Positions 1-6,694 of a stretch of 13,109 bases of DNA are shown piece by piece; positions within the stretch are counted from its first letter, which is position 1, and every line of letters starts with the position of its first letter. This DNA comes from Hylemonella sp. UBA2468. GTDB taxonomy: Bacteria; Pseudomonadota; Gammaproteobacteria; Burkholderiales; Burkholderiaceae_C. The notes under the pieces were generated by a model, which saw only the letters and a list, made by a program, of their open reading frames with translations, was not told the origin of the DNA and did not search any database. The stretch spans positions 1 through 13,109 of the forward strand of contig DDPM01000019.1 of assembly GCA_002342165.1 (NCBI GenBank), in the 5' to 3' direction. Position numbers and translations under genes: made by a program.

Positions 1-24
1 GTTCGAGCCGAACGCCAGCTGAAC

Positions 25-981
25 TTGCAAAACTTTTTGGATCCGGCTATCCTGTTTTTTCTGATTGGTGCCTTGGCAGGGGCCGTCAAATCCAATTTGG
101 AGGTGCCCTATCCCATTGCCCGGTTTTTGTCGCTGTATCTGTTGATGGCCTTGGGGCTCAAGGGCGGATTTGCGTTACAAAAGTCCGGCTTCACCCTTGA
201 AATTGGTTTGGCCCTTGGCCTGGCAGTGTTTTTGGCTACGCTTGTTCCGTTGATGGGCTACCTGTTTTTAAGAACCCGCTTGGGTCCTTTGGATTCGGCG
301 GCAGTGGCGGCCACCTATGGGTCGGTGAGTGCGGTCACTTTTATTACGGCCACCCAGGCACTCGACCAATCTGCAATTGCCTACGGAGGTTACATGGCGG
401 CGGCGATGGCCTTAATGGAGTCGCCTGCCATTATTTTGTCGGTGCTGCTGGCCAAAAAGGCCAGAGCTGCCACGGCCCACAACCCGCAAGCTGTGGGCAT
501 GTCCAAGATTCTTCACGAGTCGTTTACCGATGGCGGGCAATTCTTGTTGCTGGGCAGCATGGTGGTGGGTTTACTCAGTGGCGCCTCAGGCGAGCAAATC
601 ATGGCGCCGTTTTCCATAGACCTTTTTAAAGGCATGTTGGCCTTTTTCTTGCTCGATATGGGGTTGATGGCGGCTAAAAACTTTGGGGGTTTCAAAGACC
701 AGCCGTCCATCATCTGGCTTTACGCGCTGGGTGCGCCCCTGGTGCATGCGGTCTTGGCGCTGGGATTGAGCAAATGCCTGGGCTTGCCTTTGGGCGATAC
801 GGTGTTGCTGATGGTGTTGGCCGCCAGCGCCTCTTACATCGCAGTACCTGCGGTGTTGCGCCACGCCATGCCCGAGGTCAACCCTGCTTTGTATATGGGC
901 ATGTCCCTGGGGGTGACTTTTCCTTTTAACATCATTTTGGGGATCCCGCTTTACACCTTTGTAGCCAAGTTGACTTACTGA
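25..981 (+). CDS. SbtA-type (DUF897) sodium-dependent bicarbonate permease
   Basis: Integral inner-membrane transporter of the SbtA/DUF897 family; characterised cyanobacterial members import HCO3- with Na+. The 318 residues are almost wholly hydrophobic, in about ten helices arranged as two inverted halves. The two family signatures are present: YGSVSAVTF at residues 98-106 in the first half and ASASYIAVPA at 267-276 in the second, followed by LRHAMPE. These correspond to the broken helices that form the anion site in SbtA. A hydrophilic linker near residues 143-168 separates the halves. The start is uncertain: the TTG at 25 gives a sensible N-terminus (MQNFLDPAIL), but no clear Shine-Dalgarno sequence precedes it and the frame stays open to base 1, so the true start may lie outside the window. 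No SbtB-like PII partner is visible; upstream is cut off and downstream is mrcA on the other strand. Family assignment is strong; substrate is inferred from homology. Confidence 0.88.
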   Translation: MQNFLDPAILFFLIGALAGAVKSNLEVPYPIARFLSLYLLMALGLKGGFALQKSGFTLEIGLALGLAVFLATLVPLMGYLFLRTRLGPLDSAAVAATYGSVSAVTFITATQALDQSAIAYGGYMAAAMALMESPAIILSVLLAKKARAATAHNPQAVGMSKILHESFTDGGQFLLLGSMVVGLLSGASGEQIMAPFSIDLFKGMLAFFLLDMGLMAAKNFGGFKDQPSIIWLYALGAPLVHAVLALGLSKCLGLPLGDTVLLMVLAASASYIAVPAVLRHAMPEVNPALYMGMSLGVTFPFNIILGIPLYTFVAKLTY

Positions 982-1007
982 CTCAGAGGGTGCTGATGCC
1001 GTCAAAT
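982..1007. other. Convergent gap without clear terminator
   Basis: Only 26 bases separate the stop codons of the bicarbonate permease and mrcA, which face each other. A weak 5-bp inverted repeat (ATTCA 1006-1010, TGAAT 1016-1020) overlaps the mrcA end. No GC-rich hairpin with a T-run is seen for either direction, so transcripts may overlap here. Confidence 0.4.
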
Positions 1008-3440
1008 TCAGTTCTTGAATAAATCTAGGATATTTTTCTTCTCGTCTACGGCAGGTAAGCTTTGCGGTGTTGTTGAACCACTGGCGGTGCCTGTATCTGC
1101 GGCGCTGTCGCCCACCCCCACTTGCTGGATGCCTTGGCCACGGGCGTATTCGTCGTAGATCCACTCGGCACCTACCTGAGTCAAACCCACGGGCACTGGA
1201 GGCTCAGAGACGGGCACGTTTTTGAGGGCATGTTCCATGTAACTGATCCAAATGGGCAGGCTCAAACCGCCGCCGGTTTCGCGGTCGCCCAGTTTGCGTG
1301 GGGTGTCGTAGCCCACCCACACCACTGCCGTGAGGGTGGGGTGGTAGCCCGCAAACCAGGTGTCCATGGAATCGTTGGTCGTGCCAGTTTTGCCGTAAAT
1401 GTCTTGGCGTTTGAGCAGAGCTTGCGCTCGTGCTGCAGTGCCTGAGCGTGTCACTTCTTGCAGTAGGCTGGTCATCACATAGGCGTTGCGGGCGTCAATG
1501 GCGCGTTCATAGTCGCCTGCAACCGGAATGGGTGCCTTAGCCAGCAATTTGCCGGTTTTTTGTTCGGTGACCTTGGTGATGAGCCAAGGGTTCACGCGGT
1601 AGCCCCCGTTGGCAAACACCGAATACCCGGTGGCCATTTGCATGGGGGTGACCGAACCTGCGCCCAGTGCCATGGTGAGGTAGGGGGGATGTTTGTCGGC
1701 ATCAAACCCAAAGCGGGTAATCCAGTCTTGTGCGTTTTGGGCGCCCACAGCTTGGAGCACCCGAATGGAAATCATGTTTTTGGACTTGGCCAATCCCCGT
1801 CGCAGCGTCATGGGGCCATCAAAAGTGCCGTCGTAGTTCTTGGGTTCCCACGCCTGACTGCCGGTCACATCGGAGCTGAAAAACAGTGGTGCGTCGTTCA
1901 CCACGGTGCTTGGGGTGAAGCCTTTTTCAAGCGCAGCCGAGTAAATGAAAGGTTTGAAGCTGGAGCCCGGCTGCCGCCAGGCTTGTGTCACGTGGTTGAA
2001 CTTGTTTTTTAAAAAGTCAAACCCTCCAACCAAAGATTTGATCGAACCGTCGCGCGGGTCCAGCGACACAAACGCTCCCTCTACCTCGGGCAGTTGGGTG
2101 ATTTCCCAGGTGTTTTTGGGCGTTTTGGCCACCCGAATCACGGCGCCGCGGCGGATTTTGATGTGTGCCGGCGCTTTGGCTGAAAGTCCTGAGGTGGCTG
2201 GGCGCAGGCCTTCACCGGTGATTTCAAGCTGTTCGCCGTTTTGGCGCACCGCCAAAATCTTCTTGGGGTCGGCTTCAAGCACCACGGCCGACATCACGTC
2301 GCCGTTATCGGGGTGGCTTTCCAGGGCGTCGTCTATGGCCTCATCCTGTTCTTGCGGGTTGGTGGGAAGGGTGACGAATTTTTCTGGCCCACGGTAAATC
2401 TGGCGGCGCTCAAAGTCCATGATGCCTCGGCGCAAGGCTTTGTAGGCCACATCCTGGTCGGAGGCGCGCAAGGTGGTGTACACGTTCAAGCCACGGGTGT
2501 AGGTTTCGTCGCCGTACTGCGCAAACATGAGCTGGCGCACCATTTCGGCCGCAAACTCGGCATGCACACGGTCGGAGGCCGGGCCAGACTTGATGCGCAG
2601 CTCTTGCTTTTTGGCAGCTGCTTCTTGCGCGGGGGTGATGAACCCGTTGTCCAGCATGCGTTCAATGATGTAGAGCTGCCGCGCCCGCGCCCGCTTGGGG
2701 TTGCTGATGGGGTTGTAAGCAGACGGCGCCTTGGGCAAGCCCGCCAACATGGCCGCCTCTGCCACGGTGATGTCTTTGAGCGGTTTGCCAAAGTAGGCTT
2801 CTGAAGCGGCCGCAAACCCGTAGGCGCGGTTGCCCAGAAAAATTTGGTTCATGTAGATCTCCAAAATCTGGTCTTTGCTCAAGGCATGTTCCAGCTTGAA
2901 GGTCAGCAAAATTTCGTAAAGCTTGCGGGTGAAGGTTTTTTCGGACGACAAATACACATTGCGCGCCACCTGCATGGTGATGGTGGAGGCCCCTTGGCTT
3001 TTGGCGCGGCTCACGTTGGCCAAGCCCGCGCGAATCACCCCTAAATAGTCCACGCCGCTGTGTTGGTAAAAGCGCGCGTCTTCAATGGCCAGTACCGCGT
3101 CAATCATCACGTCGGGAATGTTATCGATGGGGGTGAGCGTGCGGCGCTCTTCTCCAAATTCACCCAATAAATCGCCCTCGGCCGAGTAAATGCGCAGCGG
3201 CAACTTGGGGCGGTAGTCGGACAAGTCCGACAGATCGGGCAAGTTGGGAAACGCCACCGCCAAGCCTATGGCCACCAACATCACCACGCTGAGCACCCCA
3301 GCAGCCACCAGCCCCACGGCCCAGATAAACAACTTGGTCAGTGCACGGCTCCAAGTGGTGGTAGAGGAGGCGGAGCCGCTATCGGATTTGGGTGGTGGGG
3401 TGGGTTTGGTAGCCATAAACGTCGCAATTTGGATCGCCAT
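1008..3440 (-). CDS. mrcA: Penicillin-binding protein 1A, bifunctional transglycosylase/transpeptidase
   Basis: Class A PBP that polymerises lipid II and cross-links peptidoglycan in the periplasm, anchored by one N-terminal helix. The 810 residues show a cytoplasmic tail, a membrane segment at about 37-64, and a GT51 domain: EDARFYQHSGVD at 120-131 with catalytic Glu120, GASTITMQ at 150-157, RKLYEILLTFKLE near 172-184, and AEAAMLAGLPKAPSAYNP at 227-244. An OB-like insert lies around 320-440. The transpeptidase domain has SSFK at 493-496 (nucleophile Ser493), SKN at 553-555 and KTGTT at 684-688. The C-terminal tail is Ser/Thr/Gly-rich and ends in NILDLFKN. No catalytic motif is missing and the length is normal for proteobacterial PBP1A. 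The start is ambiguous: ATG at 3440 or the ATG at 3416 (MATKPTPPPK), neither with a good Shine-Dalgarno. The position divergent from pilM is the usual arrangement in beta- and gammaproteobacteria. Also called ponA. Confidence 0.96.
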   Translation of the reverse strand: MAIQIATFMATKPTPPPKSDSGSASSTTTWSRALTKLFIWAVGLVAAGVLSVVMLVAIGLAVAFPNLPDLSDLSDYRPKLPLRIYSAEGDLLGEFGEERRTLTPIDNIPDVMIDAVLAIEDARFYQHSGVDYLGVIRAGLANVSRAKSQGASTITMQVARNVYLSSEKTFTRKLYEILLTFKLEHALSKDQILEIYMNQIFLGNRAYGFAAASEAYFGKPLKDITVAEAAMLAGLPKAPSAYNPISNPKRARARQLYIIERMLDNGFITPAQEAAAKKQELRIKSGPASDRVHAEFAAEMVRQLMFAQYGDETYTRGLNVYTTLRASDQDVAYKALRRGIMDFERRQIYRGPEKFVTLPTNPQEQDEAIDDALESHPDNGDVMSAVVLEADPKKILAVRQNGEQLEITGEGLRPATSGLSAKAPAHIKIRRGAVIRVAKTPKNTWEITQLPEVEGAFVSLDPRDGSIKSLVGGFDFLKNKFNHVTQAWRQPGSSFKPFIYSAALEKGFTPSTVVNDAPLFFSSDVTGSQAWEPKNYDGTFDGPMTLRRGLAKSKNMISIRVLQAVGAQNAQDWITRFGFDADKHPPYLTMALGAGSVTPMQMATGYSVFANGGYRVNPWLITKVTEQKTGKLLAKAPIPVAGDYERAIDARNAYVMTSLLQEVTRSGTAARAQALLKRQDIYGKTGTTNDSMDTWFAGYHPTLTAVVWVGYDTPRKLGDRETGGGLSLPIWISYMEHALKNVPVSEPPVPVGLTQVGAEWIYDEYARGQGIQQVGVGDSAADTGTASGSTTPQSLPAVDEKKNILDLFKN

Positions 3441-3523
3441 TTTCAGGCATTGCAGGAATTGTCACGGTAGCCCCCTACATTCGACTGAAATTTGTTGTCC
3501 CTGTCTGCCCAACGGAGCCTGTT
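3441..3523. promoter_or_regulatory. Divergent mrcA / pilM intergenic control region
   Basis: These 83 bases separate the divergent starts of mrcA and pilM, so they should hold at least the pilM promoter and probably the mrcA promoter. TTGTCA (3459-3464) resembles a -35 box and TACATT (3476-3481) a -10 box on the + strand, but they are only 11 bases apart and cannot pair as a sigma-70 promoter. TTGCAG (3450-3455) is 20 bases from TACATT, which is too far for a good promoter. On the minus strand I see only weak matches. No sigma-54 GG/GC pair with correct spacing was noticed. The regulatory role is inferred from position, not from a recognised site. Confidence 0.5.
3514..3517 (+). promoter_or_regulatory. 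Shine-Dalgarno GGAG for pilM TTG start
   Basis: GGAG lies six bases upstream of the TTG at 3524. This is the main sequence support for choosing a TTG start for pilM, because no in-frame ATG precedes the conserved GLDISSSSIKL motif. Confidence 0.7.
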
Positions 3524-4675
3524 TTGATCTCATTGAGGTCGCTCTTTAACCGCCAAGCCGAGCCATTATTGGGTTTGGACATCAGCTCCTCCAGCATCAA
3601 GCTGGTGGAGTTGGGGCTTATGGGCAAACGCATGCCCCCTCGAAGGTTTCTCCACAACGACCATGTTGCAGACCCCAGCCATTGGGTGCTGGAGCGCTGT
3701 GCCATGGAAACGTTGGACCGCCCTTGGGTGGTGGACGGCCATATTGAGCAGATGGAACCCTTGGCCGAAGCCTTGGGCCGCCTGCTGCAACGCTGCGGTG
3801 CGTCCGCCAAACGCGTGGCCATGGCCTTGCCGCCGTCTTCGGTCATTACCAAAAAAATCAATTTACCCGCGGGCCTCAATGACGCCGAAATGGAAGCGAT
3901 GGTGCAGGTAGAGGCCAACCAATACATTCCGTTTCCGCTTGAAGAGGTGAGTCTGGACTTTTGCGTCGTGGGGCCCAGTGCGGTGTCTGCCGCCGACGTG
4001 GAGGTGCTGATTGCCGCTGCCCGGCGTGAAAAAGTGCAAGACCTGCAAGCCTTGGCCGAATCTGTGGGGCTGGACCCCGTGACGGTGGATGTGGAGTCCT
4101 ATGCCGCGCGCCGTGCGGCGTGGACGGCCATTCAAAGCGTGCCGTTTAACGGCGAACCGCCTATGGTGGCTTTGCTGGAACTTGGGGCTAACACCAGCAG
4201 CTTGCAGGTGCTGCGGCAAGGTGAGGTGGTGTTTGAACGTGACCAAGCTTTTGGCGGCGCGGCCTTGACGCAAGCCATTGCACAGCAGTATGGCTTTAGC
4301 CTAGAAGAAGCTGAAGCACGCAAGCGTAAAGGCGATTTGCCGGATACCTACGCCGCTGAAGTGTTGCCCGCGTTTTTGGACAGTTTGGCGCAAGAAGTGG
4401 CGCGTGCCCTGAAGTACTTTTTTACCAGCACGCCTTACCACCGAGTGGATCAGATGTTGTTGGCTGGAGGTTGCGCCACCCTGCCAGGCTTGCCGCAGGC
4501 GCTGAACCAATGGGTGCAAACGCCAGCTCAAGTGCTCAACCCCTTTGCGGGCATGGCTTTGGGGGCTGGGCTGAGTACTTCCATGGGGACTTCTTTGGGT
4601 TCTAGCCCTTTGCATCAGCGGCAAGCGCCTTCGTTTTTAACGGCGTGTGGCTTGGCTATGAGGCGCGCGTCATGA
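3524..4675 (+). CDS. pilM: Type IV pilus assembly protein PilM, actin-like ATPase
   Basis: Cytoplasmic FtsA/actin-fold protein that binds the short N-terminal tail of PilN and anchors the inner-membrane alignment complex of type IV pili. Nucleotide-binding elements are visible: phosphate-1 GLDISSSSIKL at 17-27, phosphate-2 LLELGANTSSLQVL at 217-230, and the adenosine motif LLAGGCATLPGL at 322-333. The conserved QVEANQYIPFPLEEV block is at 128-142. It starts at TTG 3524 behind a GGAG, and ends by ATGA overlap with pilN. At 383 residues it is somewhat longer than the roughly 350 I expect for PilM. The extra length seems to come from a segment around 36-75 containing HNDHVADPSHW, and a Gly/Ser/Thr/Met-rich stretch at about 348-362 near the C-terminus. 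Both may be normal for the family in this clade. First gene of the pilMNOPQ operon. Confidence 0.95.
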   Translation: MISLRSLFNRQAEPLLGLDISSSSIKLVELGLMGKRMPPRRFLHNDHVADPSHWVLERCAMETLDRPWVVDGHIEQMEPLAEALGRLLQRCGASAKRVAMALPPSSVITKKINLPAGLNDAEMEAMVQVEANQYIPFPLEEVSLDFCVVGPSAVSAADVEVLIAAARREKVQDLQALAESVGLDPVTVDVESYAARRAAWTAIQSVPFNGEPPMVALLELGANTSSLQVLRQGEVVFERDQAFGGAALTQAIAQQYGFSLEEAEARKRKGDLPDTYAAEVLPAFLDSLAQEVARALKYFFTSTPYHRVDQMLLAGGCATLPGLPQALNQWVQTPAQVLNPFAGMALGAGLSTSMGTSLGSSPLHQRQAPSFLTACGLAMRRAS

Positions 4676-5343
4676 TCCTCATCAACCTGTTGCCCCATCG
4701 TGAGCGGGCGCGTCAAGAGCGCCTGGAGGCTTTCAAATTGTGGCTTGCGGGTGCGGGCTTGTTGGGGGTGGTGCTGGCCGCCATGGTGTACCTGTGGCTG
4801 GAGTTTCAGTTAAGCCACCAACAGGCCCAAAACCAGGTGCTTCAGTCTGAAATTCAACAGCTGGAGCAGCAAATTCAAAGCATTGCGGGACAAGAATCCG
4901 AAATTGCTGCCCTCAAAGCGCGTCAAAAAGCGGTAGAAGATTTGCAGGCCGACCGCAATTTGCCCGTGTTTTTTTTGACCGATTTGGCACGGCTCATGCC
5001 CGAGGGCATGTACTTGACCAGCCTCAAGCAAACCGAGCAGATGGTGATGCTTCAAGGTGCGGCGCAGTCCAATGAACGGGTGTCGGAGTTTTTGCGCCAC
5101 TTGGCCAACAGCTCGCCTTATTTTTCAAAGCCCGAGTTGGTGGAAATCACCACAGCCACCACCCCATTGAGTGCACGTGAAGCCCGCCGGGTGGCCAACT
5201 TTTCGATTAGGGTGCAGTTGCAGCGCACCCAATCGGGGCTTGTTACGCCGCCTACAGGGCCTGAAGGCCCCAAACCGTCCGCAGATTCCAAAGGTTTTCC
5301 AACCTTGTCTTTGGGCAATTTGCTGCCAGGGGTCAAGCCATGA
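4672..5343 (+). CDS. pilN: Type IV pilus assembly protein PilN
   Basis: Bitopic inner-membrane protein of the pilus alignment complex; its cytoplasmic N-terminus binds PilM and its periplasmic domain pairs with PilO. The 223 residues begin with the conserved ILINLLPHR sequence, then a membrane helix at about 23-46, a Gln/Glu-rich coiled coil at about 48-95, and a small ferredoxin-like domain with LMPEGMYLTSL at 108-118. A Pro/Gly/Ser-rich, probably disordered tail begins near 188. The frame extends upstream to a GTG at 4645, but ATG 4672 is the better start: it yields the canonical N-terminus, is preceded by GAGG (4660-4663), and forms the ATGA overlap with the pilM stop. The stop overlaps the pilO start in the same way. 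Confidence 0.95.
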   Translation: MILINLLPHRERARQERLEAFKLWLAGAGLLGVVLAAMVYLWLEFQLSHQQAQNQVLQSEIQQLEQQIQSIAGQESEIAALKARQKAVEDLQADRNLPVFFLTDLARLMPEGMYLTSLKQTEQMVMLQGAAQSNERVSEFLRHLANSSPYFSKPELVEITTATTPLSAREARRVANFSIRVQLQRTQSGLVTPPTGPEGPKPSADSKGFPTLSLGNLLPGVKP

Positions 5344-6134
5344 GTGGGTCCTTCAACTCGCAAGCTCCTCAAGAGGCCAGAGCGACACAGGCACCGCAGG
5401 CACTCAGTTGGACCCAAATGGATGTGGGCGAGCTTTTGCGTGCAATGGGTGGGGCAAAATGGGCAGGGCAGCTTAAGGGGCTGGATCCTCAGAAGCCCCA
5501 AGAGTGGCCTGCTTTACCCAGATACCTGTTGCTGGTGGCCGTGGGCTTGGCTGTGGCGACGCTGTTGTGGTGGGTGTGGCTGTCCTCCACCTACGGCGCT
5601 TACCAGACCGAGGTGCTCAAGGAATCCCAACTGCGAGCAGAGTTCCAGAGCAAGCAAAACCAGGCCGTCAACCTGGACAGCTTGAAGTTGCAGCGCGAGC
5701 AGGTTTTTCAGTATGTGACGCAGCTGGAACAACAACTTCCCAGCACCTCGGACATCGGCATGTTGCTGGCCGACATCAACCAAGCCGGTCAGGGCCGCAG
5801 CTTGCAATTTGAATTGCTTCGGCCAGGTCAAGTGGTGCTCAGGGATTACCACGCTGAGCTGCCTATTGAGCTGAAGGTGAGTGGACGTTTTCACAATATT
5901 GGTTTTTTTGCCTCAGATGTGGCGCAGTTTTCCCGCATCGTCACACTCAACAACCTGAGCATCAGCACCGTCAAGGATCCGCAGGGCAAGGACACCACGA
6001 TCAAAGATCAGGCCCTTGCAGCAGGTGCAGACAAAGGTGTGCTGCTGACCATGGAAGCCACGGCCAAAACCTTTCGCTACTTAGACGGGGAAGAACTCAA
6101 GGCGCAAAGCCTGAATAAGGCAGGCAAAAAATGA
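5340..6134 (+). CDS. pilO: Type IV pilus assembly protein PilO
   Basis: Bitopic inner-membrane partner of PilN; the heterodimer links PilM in the cytoplasm to PilP and the secretin. The 264 residues contain a cytoplasmic segment of about 60 residues ending in GLDPQKPQEWPALPRY, one helix at about 61-82 (LLLVAVGLAVATLLWWVWL), a periplasmic coiled coil at about 85-133, and a ferredoxin-like domain with LPIELKVSGRFHNIGFF at 174-190 followed by RIVTLNNLSIS. ATG 5340 overlaps the pilN stop as ATGA and is preceded by AGGGG (5328-5332). The N-terminal cytoplasmic region looks longer than in many PilO proteins, with a Gln/Ala-rich start. The stop overlaps pilP by ATGA. Confidence 0.95.
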   Translation: MSGSFNSQAPQEARATQAPQALSWTQMDVGELLRAMGGAKWAGQLKGLDPQKPQEWPALPRYLLLVAVGLAVATLLWWVWLSSTYGAYQTEVLKESQLRAEFQSKQNQAVNLDSLKLQREQVFQYVTQLEQQLPSTSDIGMLLADINQAGQGRSLQFELLRPGQVVLRDYHAELPIELKVSGRFHNIGFFASDVAQFSRIVTLNNLSISTVKDPQGKDTTIKDQALAAGADKGVLLTMEATAKTFRYLDGEELKAQSLNKAGKK

Positions 6135-6694
6135 ACTCTCCCGCATCTTTGGTTCGGTCTGGCTCAAACGCCTTGCTGCTGGCAACCGCTTGCTTGCTGA
6201 TGCACGGATGCGGCGCGGACTCATCTGAAGACGTGCAGAAATGGATTGCCGAACAAAAGCTCAGCGCGCAGCCCTTGGCCACCCAAATCACGGAGCCTAA
6301 AAAGTTTGCGCCCGCACCCTATGTGCCGCAAGGGGAGCTGGACCCGTTCAATAAGGAAAAATTGGTGCGGTCATTGCGGCAAGAGGCTGCATCGAGTCCC
6401 CAGGCCCAACTGATCAATCCCGAGCTGGCGCGCCGCAAAGAGGCGTTGGAGTCTTTTCCGCTGGACTCTATGGAAATGGTGGGCAGCATGTCGCGCGCGG
6501 GCAAGCCGGTGGCGCTCATCAAGATCCAAAACACCCTGTATTCGGTGCGCCCTGGTCAGTACCTCGGGCCAAATTTTGGCCGGGTGACCCGGATCACCCC
6601 AAGCGAAGTGGTGCTGCGCGAACTGGTGGAAGAGGGCGCAGGTGAATGGGTGGAACGCATGGTGAGTTTGCAAATTCAAGAGAGGTCCCCATGA
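6131..6694 (+). CDS. pilP: Type IV pilus assembly lipoprotein PilP
   Basis: Periplasmic lipoprotein that bridges the PilN/PilO complex to the N0 domain of secretin PilQ. The 187 residues begin with a hydrophobic leader (SNALLLATACLLMHGC). Cys27 is the probable lipidated residue, giving the usual mature start (CGADSSEDVQKWIAE); Cys21, preceded by ATA, is a second candidate. A flexible linker carries the conserved LDPF at 70-73. RRKEALESFPLDSMEMVG at 101-118 then opens the compact beta-sandwich, which includes VRPGQYLGPNFGRVTRI at 139-155. Length is typical. It overlaps pilO at the start and pilQ at the end, each by ATGA. The weak residues before Cys27 (Met, His at -3 and -2) are slightly unusual for a lipobox. 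Confidence 0.93.
   Translation: MNSPASLVRSGSNALLLATACLLMHGCGADSSEDVQKWIAEQKLSAQPLATQITEPKKFAPAPYVPQGELDPFNKEKLVRSLRQEAASSPQAQLINPELARRKEALESFPLDSMEMVGSMSRAGKPVALIKIQNTLYSVRPGQYLGPNFGRVTRITPSEVVLRELVEEGAGEWVERMVSLQIQERSP
6681..6685 (+). promoter_or_regulatory. Shine-Dalgarno AGAGG deciding the pilQ start
   Basis: AGAGG lies five bases before ATG 6691. Together with the ATGA overlap with pilP and the signal peptide that follows, it favours 6691 over an upstream in-frame GTG at 6646, which would add 15 hydrophilic residues before the signal peptide. Confidence 0.65.

Noticed and set aside
1006-1037. ATTCA/TGAAT stem followed by a T-rich stretch as a terminator for the permease
   Set aside because: The stem is five A/T-rich pairs and the T-run begins more than ten bases downstream, so it would not be a functional intrinsic terminator.
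1560-2815. Several + strand open frames opposite mrcA
   Set aside because: mrcA is intact with every catalytic motif; these frames give His/Gly/Val-rich translations with no domain.
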